A stretch of 64,000 nucleotides of DNA, from NCBI GenBank assembly GCA_050875145.1, contig JBNMLH010000010.1, positions 54,292 through 118,291 on the forward strand. Reading direction: 5' to 3'. Source of the stretch: CAG-411 sp050875145. Lineage in GTDB: Bacteria; Bacillota; Clostridia; Lachnospirales; Lachnospiraceae. Numbering within the stretch: position 1 is the stretch's first letter; each line of letters opens with the position of its first letter. The translations under genes were made by a program, and so were the position numbers. Below are positions 46,614-54,470 of the stretch, piece after piece. The notes under the pieces are model-generated. The model ran no database searches and had not been told where the DNA came from. It saw only the letters and a program-made list of their open reading frames with translations.

Positions 46614-48137
46614 TTGGCAGGGCAGGCGAGGACGTATATAGCAATTGATTTAAAATCTTTTTATGCTTCGGTAGAATGTATAGAGCGTAATCTGGACCCA
46701 TTGCGGACAAATCTGGTAGTGGCAGATATAAGTCGGACAGAAAAGACCATTTGCTTGGCAGTTTCACCAAGTTTGAAAAAATATGGAATTTCAGGCAGAG
46801 CAAGATTATTTGAAGTTGTACAGAAAGTAAAAGAAGTCAATTGTGAAAGAATGCAGCAGGCAGCAGGACGAAGGTTTTTGGGAAAATCATATGATGACAA
46901 AGCGTTGAAGGCGTGTAGCGAATTAGCGCTGGATTATATTGTTGCACCACCAAGAATGGCACATTATATTCAGTATAGTACCAGGATTTATGACATCTAT
47001 TTAAAATATATTGCACCAGAGGATATTCATGTTTATTCGATTGATGAAGTGTTTATGGACGTAACGGAGTATTTAGGCACGTATAAACTTACTGCTTATG
47101 AACTAGCAGAAAAGATGATACAGGATGTATTGCAGCAGACAGGAATTACAGCTACAGCAGGCATTGGGACAAATCTATATCTGAGTAAAGTTGCTATGGA
47201 CATTGTAGCAAAGCATATCACACCAAATAAGAATGGGGTTCGGATTGCACAGTTGGATGAGGAAAACTATCGGAGATACCTTTGGACACATCAGCCGATT
47301 ACGGATTTTTGGCGAGTGGGAAGAGGATATGCAAAACGTCTCGCTGAAAAAGGAATCTATACCATGGGAGATGTAGCGCGGTGTTCCATTGGAAAGCCAA
47401 AGGACTTCTATAATGAAGAATTGTTATATAAAATGTTTGGTGTCAATGCAGAATTGTTAATTGATCATGCCTGGGGTTGGGAACCATGTACGCTGGCAGA
47501 TGTCAAAGCATATAAACCAGATTCCAATAGCATTAGTATGGGACAGGTGCTACAATGTCCATACGACTTTTCAAAGGCAAGATTGGTTGTAAAGGAAATG
47601 GTTGACTTGCTTGCATTGGATTTATTAGATAAAAAAGTGGTAACAAAACAGTTGGTACTTACGATAGGATATGACAAAGAGAATCTTACCGATAAAAAGA
47701 AAACGTATAAGGGAGAACTGTCTACAGACTACTATGGAAGGAAAATACCAAAACATGCACATGGAACGGCAAATATAAAACAGTATACTTCTTCGACCCA
47801 TTTACTTACGGAGGCAGTGATTGGTTTATATGATGAAATTGTAAATCCGTCTCTATGGATAAGAAGGATCAACATTGTAGCAAATAATTTGCGGGAAGAG
47901 AATATATTGCAGGAGGAGGAATCCTATGAACAGATGGACTTATTTACCGATTATGCAGCATTAGAACAAAGAAGAAAAACAGAAGAGGCAGAACGGAAGC
48001 GGGAAAGAAAAATGCAACAGACCATGTTGGAGGTAAAGAAAAAATTTGGAAAAAATGCAATTATTAAAGGGATGAATTTAGAGGAGGGAGCGACCACAAT
48101 ACAACGAAATAAACAGATTGGAGGGCATAAGGCATGA
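46614..48137 (+). CDS. Y-family translesion DNA polymerase (UmuC/DinB-type)
   Basis: Error-prone polymerase that copies past DNA lesions. The catalytic palm shows AIDLKSFYASVEC (first Asp) and YSIDEVFMDVT (Asp-Glu pair). A helix-hairpin-helix region TAGIGTNLYLSKVAMDIVAKH and the little-finger domain follow. The 507-aa length is longer than DinB and like the Firmicutes UvrX/YqjW class. There are two in-frame start choices, GTG at 46605 and TTG at 46614; GGGAG spacing favours TTG. The SOS box upstream and the overlapping YolD-like gene downstream both fit a damage-inducible unit. Confidence 0.88.
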   Translation: MAGQARTYIAIDLKSFYASVECIERNLDPLRTNLVVADISRTEKTICLAVSPSLKKYGISGRARLFEVVQKVKEVNCERMQQAAGRRFLGKSYDDKALKACSELALDYIVAPPRMAHYIQYSTRIYDIYLKYIAPEDIHVYSIDEVFMDVTEYLGTYKLTAYELAEKMIQDVLQQTGITATAGIGTNLYLSKVAMDIVAKHITPNKNGVRIAQLDEENYRRYLWTHQPITDFWRVGRGYAKRLAEKGIYTMGDVARCSIGKPKDFYNEELLYKMFGVNAELLIDHAWGWEPCTLADVKAYKPDSNSISMGQVLQCPYDFSKARLVVKEMVDLLALDLLDKKVVTKQLVLTIGYDKENLTDKKKTYKGELSTDYYGRKIPKHAHGTANIKQYTSSTHLLTEAVIGLYDEIVNPSLWIRRINIVANNLREENILQEEESYEQMDLFTDYAALEQRRKTEEAERKRERKMQQTMLEVKKKFGKNAIIKGMNLEEGATTIQRNKQIGGHKA

Positions 48138-48577
48138 CAAAAAAGCAGCGGAATTTTGCACAATATGAAGATATGCTTTTTCTTTCACATCCCGTTTCCA
48201 AGGTACATCCACCTATGGCGATGAAAGAGCGGGCGGCACAATTTGCCCCCTTTGCGGCACTTACGGGTCATAATGCAGCAATTGCAGAAACTGCCAGACT
48301 AACCCAAAGTCCTATGGAAATTGTGGAGGAACAGAAACAGGAGTTGAATAGAAAACTGCAAGTATTAAAGGAAAGACCAGATTCAAAAGTATCGGTTTAT
48401 TATTTTAAAGAAGATGAAAAAAAGGCAGGTGGAATGTATAACTTGGCAGAAGGAAGCATTAGAAAGATAAATATTCAAGAGAAACGCATTTATATGGAAA
48501 GTGGACTGGAAATAGAAATGGAGAATATAGTGGACATTCAAGGAGCTGTATTTGCAGAATATGAGTTAGATTTATAA
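48134..48577 (+). CDS. YolD-like protein
   Basis: 147 aa, soluble. The N-terminal segment (HPPMAMKERAAQFAPFAALTGH) and the C-terminal beta region ending in DIQGAVF match the YolD-like family, which regularly accompanies Y-family polymerases of the YqjW/UvrX kind and is thought to be a UmuD-like partner. It overlaps the polymerase stop by 4 nt (ATGA), consistent with one SOS-controlled operon. Confidence 0.8.
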   Translation: MTKKQRNFAQYEDMLFLSHPVSKVHPPMAMKERAAQFAPFAALTGHNAAIAETARLTQSPMEIVEEQKQELNRKLQVLKERPDSKVSVYYFKEDEKKAGGMYNLAEGSIRKINIQEKRIYMESGLEIEMENIVDIQGAVFAEYELDL

Positions 48578-48707
48578 AGCAGAAAAAATAAAATTAAAAA
48601 AATGTAGCTTTTTTGAAATGCAGGTTGTATTCATAATGAAAGTGGAAGATAGATTGTAGCAAAAGCGGAAAAAATTTTGTTGCAGGCTTACAAGAAATTG
48701 TAAGTGT

Positions 48708-48747
48708 AAAGAGAGAGACAGGAAGGATTCTTGTTTCTCTCTTTTTT
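48708..48747 (+). terminator. Rho-independent terminator after the yolD-like gene
   Basis: AAGAGAGAGACA pairs with TTGTTTCTCTCTT (one bulge) around a 10-nt loop and is followed by a T-run. Confidence 0.7.
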
Positions 48748-48932
48748 GATTCCTATAGACTATTGAATTTGCAAAGAGTGTTTCTTGGGGGTGTAACATA
48801 TAGGATAAAAAGATTTTTTGTGTTCTGTCTGCATATTTCAACCAAGTAGTACAGATATAGTTATCTATTGTATATAGATAAATCAAATAATTTGCTGGAA
48901 TAGGACAAAGGTACAGTAAAGATGTTAAAAAG

Positions 48933-48961
48933 TTGACATTCTTGATAATAAAGAATAAAAT
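48933..48961 (+). promoter_or_regulatory. Promoter of the PLD-helicase operon
   Basis: TTGACA (48933-48938), 17 nt, TAAAAT (48956-48961), a near-consensus promoter. Its predicted start leaves a leader of about 210 nt before the helicase gene. The region between the preceding terminator and this promoter shows nothing else. Confidence 0.7.
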
Positions 48962-48987
48962 TAAAGTAATTCTTTTTAAAAGAGAAA

Positions 48988-49129
48988 ATGAAAGGGGTAT
49001 GTGGTATAAATAGTTACAGTGCTTCGATAAAAAATTTTTTGATAAAGAGTATAGAAGAAGTGTAAAGATTGTACTGGAGAATTTAATTCAAAGATAGATA
49101 TTGATAAATTAAGAGAAACACAAGAATAG
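48988..49129 (+). pseudogene. Possible remnant of a short gene in the helicase leader
   Basis: An ATG at 48988 opens a 25-codon frame (MKGVCGINSYSASIKNF...EEV) that stops at 49065. A second frame just after it reads coherently (KCKDCTGEFNSKIDIDK...) and stops at 49129. Joined by a frameshift they would give a 45-50-residue peptide. It may be a decayed gene, a leader peptide or chance; there is no strong ribosome site. Confidence 0.25.
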
Positions 49130-49176
49130 ATATACTTAAGAGAGGTATTTTATGTTTTGGAATAGAAGGTGTATGG

Positions 49177-51327
49177 ATGAGTTTTCAAAATCTTGATATA
49201 AAGGATGAATATAGATCGAAGAACGATGATGTTACAAAATCTTTTTATTATCCAGTATTGCAAAATGCCATTAGATATGATAGAGCCGTTGGTTTCTTTT
49301 CATCATCAATCCTAATTAATATTGCCAAAGGATTAATTCCATTTATAAACAATGGAGGAGTGATTCGCTTGATAGCTTCTCCTAAATTGTCAGAAGAAGA
49401 TGTGGCTGCGATAAAAAAAGGATATAGAGATAGAAAACAAGTGTTTTTATCGGCTGCAATAAGGGAATTATATAGTCCCCAAAACTTTGAAGAACACAAT
49501 CGGCTTGCGTTATTAAGTAAGCTTATTGAAGATGGGAAAATGGATATTAAACTTGCGGTTGTAGAAAACTACGGTTTATATCATGAAAAAATAGGAATTT
49601 TTTGTGATGGGGATGGAAATGAAATTGCATTTACTGGCTCTATGAATGAGACATATACGGCATTGGAACTTAATTATGAATCGATAGATGTGTATTGCTC
49701 GTGGAAGGGTGTCTCAGAACAGCGTCGAGTAAATAATAAAATTATGGATTTTGAAAAGTTATGGGATAATCTAGATGATACTGTAGAAGTATTAAATTTT
49801 ACAGAGTTGAAAGCTGAAATTATTCAAAAATATAGAGAGAAAGATTTTACTTATGAGAAATATGAGGAGTTTGAAAAGAAGAATGAAAATAAATATGTAA
49901 AAATGGTTCCATCTATTCCTGAAACTGTAAATTTATATGATTATCAATGGGATGCTATAAATAATTGGAAAGAACAAGGATATAGGGGCATATTTGATAT
50001 GGCGACAGGAACAGGGAAAACATTTACTGGAATTGGGGCATTATGTACATTATTTGATGAAAAAAAGAGATTGTTGGCAATCATTGTGTGTCCACAGACG
50101 CATTTGGTGGAACAATGGGTAGATGATCTTAGAATATTTAATATTACTCCGATTATTGCTTATGGTATTCCTAAGTACAAAGATTATCCTAAGAAAATTC
50201 GAAGAGCAATATTTGATTATAGTTTAGAAACTAAGGACTTTGTGTGTGTGATCTGTACAAAAGATACGTTTGTAGATGTTAAATTACAAAGTCAAATAAG
50301 TAAATTTCCAGGCGATATACTTTTGTTAGCAGATGAAGTACATAATATGGGAGCACGTAGTTATTTAGAAAAATTAACGGAAAGGTATACATATCGTTTG
50401 GGATTGTCTGCAACATTTGATAGACATCATGATGAGGAAGGAACAAAAAAATTATATAACTATTTTGGAAATAAGTGTATTACTTATACATTGAAACAGG
50501 CTATTGATGAGGGAAAATTGACGCCGTATGAGTATTATCCAATTATAGTTTCATTGTTGCCAGATGAGTTAGAACGTTACAATGAAAAAAGTGCTGAAAT
50601 AGCTCGTAATATGATAATAGATAAAAAAGGTAAAATTTCAATAAATCAAAAAGCCAAGCGATTAGCAATAGAAAGGGCAAGAATTATTGCAGGTGCAGAA
50701 ATGAAGCTTGAGAAATTGAAAGAAATTATAGTGCCGTATAGTAAAGATAACCATATTTTGGTATATTGTGGAGCAACGAGTACAGTGGATGCAGATACGG
50801 AAGAAGAAACAAGACAAATTGATAAAATAACAAAAGTTCTCGGAAAAGAATTAGGGATGAAAGTGGCCCAGTTTACATCAAGAGAGAATTCTGAAAAAAG
50901 ACGATTATTAAAAAATGAGTTTGAGGAAGGAAATACATTGCAGGCATTGGTAGCTATAAAATGTTTAGACGAGGGAGTAAATATTCCAGCTATAAAAACA
51001 GCCTTTATTCTAGCAAGTACAACTAATCCGAAAGAGTATATTCAAAGACGGGGAAGGGTTTTGCGTTTGGCAAAAGGAAAGAAGAAGGCTGTAATATTTG
51101 ATTTTGTGACAATGCCACATGACATTGATGTTGTTCCGTCGTTATCAGGTGAAGAAATAAAATATGACTTGTCATTAGTAAAAAGTGAATTAAGGAGAAT
51201 GACAGAGTTTCAAAGGATTGCAGACAATGCATATGCTTCAAATGAAACAATTAGAAGAATAAAAGAGGTATATCAACTATATGATGAGGAGGTCGAGAAA
51301 GATGGACTTGAAGAAACCTTTGGATGA
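49177..51327 (+). CDS. PLD-nuclease-like / SF2 helicase fusion protein
   Basis: 716 aa. The N-terminal 190 residues are a phospholipase D-like domain with one HKD-type motif: H136-x-K138, then Asp, then GSMN at 154-157 (tandem PLD enzymes have two, so this would need to dimerise). Then comes a superfamily 2 helicase: Walker A ATGTGKT (276-282), motif II DEVH (about 386), motif III SAT, and motif VI QRRGRVLR (about 623-630). Such fusions occur in restriction and anti-phage systems. It heads a compact operon with a small ORF, a DndD-like ATPase and an unknown protein. The ATG has GAAGGTG close by. Confidence 0.85.
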   Translation: MSFQNLDIKDEYRSKNDDVTKSFYYPVLQNAIRYDRAVGFFSSSILINIAKGLIPFINNGGVIRLIASPKLSEEDVAAIKKGYRDRKQVFLSAAIRELYSPQNFEEHNRLALLSKLIEDGKMDIKLAVVENYGLYHEKIGIFCDGDGNEIAFTGSMNETYTALELNYESIDVYCSWKGVSEQRRVNNKIMDFEKLWDNLDDTVEVLNFTELKAEIIQKYREKDFTYEKYEEFEKKNENKYVKMVPSIPETVNLYDYQWDAINNWKEQGYRGIFDMATGTGKTFTGIGALCTLFDEKKRLLAIIVCPQTHLVEQWVDDLRIFNITPIIAYGIPKYKDYPKKIRRAIFDYSLETKDFVCVICTKDTFVDVKLQSQISKFPGDILLLADEVHNMGARSYLEKLTERYTYRLGLSATFDRHHDEEGTKKLYNYFGNKCITYTLKQAIDEGKLTPYEYYPIIVSLLPDELERYNEKSAEIARNMIIDKKGKISINQKAKRLAIERARIIAGAEMKLEKLKEIIVPYSKDNHILVYCGATSTVDADTEEETRQIDKITKVLGKELGMKVAQFTSRENSEKRRLLKNEFEEGNTLQALVAIKCLDEGVNIPAIKTAFILASTTNPKEYIQRRGRVLRLAKGKKKAVIFDFVTMPHDIDVVPSLSGEEIKYDLSLVKSELRRMTEFQRIADNAYASNETIRRIKEVYQLYDEEVEKDGLEETFG

Positions 51328-51478
51328 AGATGTTTTAAGAATTATAGAATTTAGAATCTTAGGAATGGAACGTAAAAATTTGAAAACAAATGATAAACCA
51401 AGAAAGGATGCAGATATGATAGGGGATATTGTTAAGTTGATTAAGAGTGAAGTAGATAGAGAAAGGGGGAGAGAATAA
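51302..51478 (+). CDS. Small hypothetical protein of the defence operon (58 aa)
   Basis: Highly charged and helical, with no known motif. The open frame starts at 51281, but GAGGAGGT lies inside that extension; the ATG at 51302 is the better start. It overlaps the helicase stop by 26 nt, and its own stop shares one base with the ATPase start (TAATG). This strict coupling suggests a real protein, perhaps a small subunit that bridges helicase and ATPase. Confidence 0.6.
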   Translation: MDLKKPLDEDVLRIIEFRILGMERKNLKTNDKPRKDADMIGDIVKLIKSEVDRERGRE

Positions 51479-53517
51479 TGCTAATAAAAAGAATAGAATT
51501 AATTAATTTTAGACAATATATTGACACAACCATTGAATTCTCTGTTGATCCACAAAGGAATATTACTATAATAATGGGGGATAATGGAACTGGAAAAACC
51601 ACATTAGCACAAGCTTTTCAATGGGCTTTGTATGGAGAAACAGGATTTCAAATTAAGGAATTGATAAATCGCAAAGTTAGGGAACAGATGACGGTTGGTG
51701 CAAAAAAATCAGTTTCTGTAAAATTGGATATTTGCTTTAATGGAGTAGATTATTCAATTAAGAGACAACTAATATATATTAAGAAAAGCATTTCCAAAAT
51801 TGAAGAACAGGGACAAGCTAAATTTACAATTAGTTATATGGATGATAATGGGGTGCAGCAGTATATATCAGAATATCAAAAACCATATTTTATTAAACGC
51901 GTTTTACCAAAAGATTTGTCAAAATTTTTCTTTTTTGATGGAGAAAAAATTGAAGAAATGGCTGATAATATTCAAAAAGGAAAGGGAGAAGATTTTAAAG
52001 AAGCAGTTTATAGTTTAGTCGGTTTGGGAGCAGTTCAAAATGCAATTGAGCATTTGAAAAGTAAAACTTCAGCAAAAAATTCAGTAGTAAAAGCATTAAA
52101 AGCTGAAATTGATGCAAATAGCAAATCGGTGGATCAGCTAAGCCAGTATAATTCAAAAATTATGGAGTATGAACAGAAAATCGATAAGGCTAATTTAGAA
52201 AAAACTCAAGTTGAAGGTGAACTTGAGAGTATAAAAAAGGAGATAGAAGTAAATCGGGCAATCATTCTAACAGAAACACCTAAAATGCAATTACATGATG
52301 AGTATGTTGCGCTAGAAAAAGAAGTTAAAAGTTTGAAAAAGAAGCGACTTAATATGATTGGTCAGGATTTATTAAAGACATTTCAAAAGGGAATTTATGG
52401 TTATGTAATGACTCCAATTATGAAAGATGAAAAAATAAATAGATTATTAGAATTAAGTGCTCCACAAAAAAAGATGATACCGGGCTTAACTAAAAAGACA
52501 ATAGAATATTTATTAGATAAGAAAAAATGTTTATGTGGAACTTGTTTGCAAGAAAATACGTTACCTTATCAAGCTGTAGAGGAATTGCTAGAATATTCAT
52601 ATCCGAAAACGATAGGAATGCTTAAAGAAGATCATCAAAAAATGGAAAAAGTGGTTGAACGTGAGGGTAAGGATTTTTTTTCTATGATGATAAGACGTAT
52701 GCAGATTATTTCAGAAATTAATGCGCAGATAGAAGGAAAAGAAGCTGAAATGGCGGATAAAATGAATTTGTTGGCAAGTACATCAAAGGGAGAAGAAGCA
52801 AAAAAGCTTTTAGAACAGAGTAAGCATCTTGAGACAAAGAAAAACAGAGAGTTGATTGATATAGAAGCAAATTTAAAGGTTTGGGAAAGAGAGAAAAATA
52901 GAAAAATAAGTGAAAAAGAGAGATTGGTTATTGTTGATGCGGATACTATGAGATTACAGAGATGTTTGGCATATGCATTGGCAATTCATACAAAAATAAA
53001 GCAGAGTTATGAAAACAAAGAAAATGCTTATAGACTTCGTCTTGAAAAGGGAATGAACGAGATTTTTGAATCAATTTATGCTGGAAATATAACAATTGAA
53101 ATTGACGCTAAATATAGGATTTTTGTGGGTGTGAATGAGGAGTATAGTTCAACAGATGAAGTGGAAAGAAATACTGCTCAAAGTTATGCATTGATATTTG
53201 CATTTATAGCGGCTGTTATTGATTTGGCTAAAAAGAAGGTAAATGAGGATGCGTATGAGGAAGAAGATAAAATTGATGAGGAGAACGAAGGGTATCCATT
53301 AGTAATGGATGCACCCTTATCAGCATTTGATAAAACTAGGATAAAAAGCATATGTACAGAGATACCAAGGATTGCAGATCAAGTGATTATGTTTATTAAG
53401 GATACAGATGGAACTGTGGCAAAAGAGTATATGAGTGATAAGATTGGTTTGCAATATACGGCAGTTAAGGTAAATGATAGTAATCTTGAATCACAAGTAA
53501 TGAAAGAGGAGGTATAA
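51478..53517 (+). CDS. DndD-like SMC/Rad50-type ATPase
   Basis: 679 aa ABC-type ATPase with a long coiled-coil middle. Walker A is GDNGTGKTT (34-42). FFFDGEKIEEMADN (about 149-162) is a segment characteristic of the DndD group. A Cys-rich tip CLCGTC (about 351-356) takes the place of the Rad50 zinc hook. A degenerate signature (NTAQSYAL), then the Walker B/D-loop region LVMDAPLSAFD (about 607-617) close the cassette. In Dnd/Ssp phosphorothioation systems DndD works with DndC and DndE; none of those is present here, so a different job is likely. Coupled to the genes before and after. Confidence 0.8.
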   Translation: MLIKRIELINFRQYIDTTIEFSVDPQRNITIIMGDNGTGKTTLAQAFQWALYGETGFQIKELINRKVREQMTVGAKKSVSVKLDICFNGVDYSIKRQLIYIKKSISKIEEQGQAKFTISYMDDNGVQQYISEYQKPYFIKRVLPKDLSKFFFFDGEKIEEMADNIQKGKGEDFKEAVYSLVGLGAVQNAIEHLKSKTSAKNSVVKALKAEIDANSKSVDQLSQYNSKIMEYEQKIDKANLEKTQVEGELESIKKEIEVNRAIILTETPKMQLHDEYVALEKEVKSLKKKRLNMIGQDLLKTFQKGIYGYVMTPIMKDEKINRLLELSAPQKKMIPGLTKKTIEYLLDKKKCLCGTCLQENTLPYQAVEELLEYSYPKTIGMLKEDHQKMEKVVEREGKDFFSMMIRRMQIISEINAQIEGKEAEMADKMNLLASTSKGEEAKKLLEQSKHLETKKNRELIDIEANLKVWEREKNRKISEKERLVIVDADTMRLQRCLAYALAIHTKIKQSYENKENAYRLRLEKGMNEIFESIYAGNITIEIDAKYRIFVGVNEEYSSTDEVERNTAQSYALIFAFIAAVIDLAKKKVNEDAYEEEDKIDEENEGYPLVMDAPLSAFDKTRIKSICTEIPRIADQVIMFIKDTDGTVAKEYMSDKIGLQYTAVKVNDSNLESQVMKEEV

Positions 53518-53519
53518 AT

Positions 53520-54014
53520 ATGTTTGAAAAAGAATATATATTTAGAGGGAAACATGCAAGCATGGTAAAAAAACTTGTTGCTAAATTGTCGGATGATGTA
53601 GGAGGAAGTTTTTTTGCAACGAATTTTGATGTGTATAAGATTGCACCTGTTATAGGATATATATATAATCGCCAAGCTGAAGTTGATAGGGGTGATGATG
53701 ATACCAAAATATTTAGTGAAAAAATAAGAAATAATAGAGACGAATTGTTGTTTAATTATCGTGTGTTGATGATGCTATTAAATGTAAATAAAACAGATGA
53801 GGAAAAAATTGATATTGCATTCAAAATGGATGATAAAGATGATCAAAGAAAAGCGTACGATGCGTTATTTAATTCATATGTATTAGGCGGAGTGGAAGAA
53901 CTTTATGAGCAAATTTTTAATAATGCAGATGGTGTAGAGGATTATATCATGAATCTAAATGAGTTTCTACGGGATTTGAGAGTAAGATTATATGGAATAG
54001 ATGATGTGAGGTAG
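53520..54014 (+). CDS. Unknown protein, last gene of the DndD-like operon
   Basis: 164 aa, soluble, mainly helical and acidic; no family recognised. It has no cysteine pair, signal peptide, membrane helix or nuclease motif. GAGGAGGT lies at the end of the ATPase gene and its start follows the ATPase stop by 2 nt, so the product is made in step with it. The residues FATNFDVYKIAPVIGYIYNRQ form the most hydrophobic part and could be an interaction face. It could be a specificity or inhibitor subunit of the defence operon; this is inference from position only. Confidence 0.6.
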   Translation: MFEKEYIFRGKHASMVKKLVAKLSDDVGGSFFATNFDVYKIAPVIGYIYNRQAEVDRGDDDTKIFSEKIRNNRDELLFNYRVLMMLLNVNKTDEEKIDIAFKMDDKDDQRKAYDALFNSYVLGGVEELYEQIFNNADGVEDYIMNLNEFLRDLRVRLYGIDDVR

Positions 54015-54136
54015 ACATGTGAGTGCTACAAGTTTTTTTAAATATGGGGTTACTAATTTTGAAAATAGTTATTAATAAAGGTGTTTTGTTGAAAATATTA
54101 TAAACAAATTGTAGTTGAAAAAGTTGCAATATCTAA

Positions 54137-54165
54137 TTGATAAAATGGAAAGTAAAAGGTATACT
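54137..54165 (+). promoter_or_regulatory. Promoter of the CreR-like RNA
   Basis: TTGATA (54137-54142), 17 nt, TATACT (54160-54165). The predicted transcription start (about 54172) coincides with the first base of the first degenerate repeat. Confidence 0.75.
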
Positions 54166-54171
54166 ATTATT

Positions 54172-54259
54172 AAAAAATAGAAACGCAAGGCGTATTTGAA
54201 TAGTAATATGTATAAATAGTATTTAACAAGATAAATAGGAACACATGGTGTAAAAAGAA
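54172..54259 (+). ncRNA. CreR-like CRISPR-resembling RNA (degenerate repeat / pseudo-spacer / degenerate repeat)
   Basis: Pseudo-repeat 1 (54172-54201) matches the array repeat at 22 of 30 positions, including all 8 bases of the 3' handle ATTTGAAT. Its hairpin is ACGC-AAG-GCGT where the array has ACAT-GAG-ATGT. Pseudo-repeat 2 (54230-54259) matches at 18 of 30, 17 of them in the first 23 bases, with hairpin ACAC-ATG-GTGT; its handle is lost, as expected for a terminal repeat. The stems differ by compensatory changes in both copies. The 28-nt pseudo-spacer (54202-54229) matches the cas6 promoter in its first 16 bases. Family knowledge: CreA/CreR RNAs are processed by Cas6 and guide Cascade to repress a promoter without cutting. 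Confidence 0.85.
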
Positions 54260-54391
54260 TAAATATAGAAGATGTTGATAATAGTATACAGGAGAAAAAT
54301 CGGGACATTATATACACAACTCGTTTTTTAGTTTTATTTTGTAATTTAGAGATTTTTGAAATAAACTTTACAAAATATAAAAATAAATTCA
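54260..54391. other. AT-rich gap between the CreR-like RNA and the cas6 promoter
   Basis: It contains a T-rich stretch (about 54322-54340) that may end the small RNA and a 19-codon ORF of doubtful value (54272-54331). No convincing terminator stem is seen. Confidence 0.4.
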
Positions 54392-54435
54392 AGTAATATG
54401 TATAAATTGACAAATGCAAGCGTAGAGTATATAAT
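54389..54435 (+). promoter_or_regulatory. cas6-cas8b-cas7-cas5 promoter with CreR-like target site
   Basis: TTGACA (54407-54412), 17 nt, TATAAT (54430-54435): a consensus promoter. The 16 bases 54392-54407 are identical to the start of the pseudo-spacer at 54202-54217 and include the first base of the -35 box. They are preceded by TCA (54389-54391), a PAM reported for clostridial type I-B systems. Confidence 0.85.
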
Positions 54436-54470
54436 GGAACTACCAAAATTAGGAAGGGGTGAAAATAAAA

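Noticed and set aside
48933..54014. A phosphorothioate (Dnd/Ssp) modification system
   Set aside because: Only a DndD-like ATPase is present; no cysteine desulfurase, DndC sulfurtransferase, DndE or DndB is seen.
54272..54331. A 19-codon ORF with adjacent AGG-AGA arginine codons, considered as a CreT-type toxin
   Set aside because: CreT toxins are expressed from a promoter matched by the pseudo-spacer. Here the match is to the cas6 promoter, and the ORF has no promoter or strong ribosome site. A repressor (CreR) reading fits better than a toxin-antitoxin (CreTA) one, though it is not excluded.
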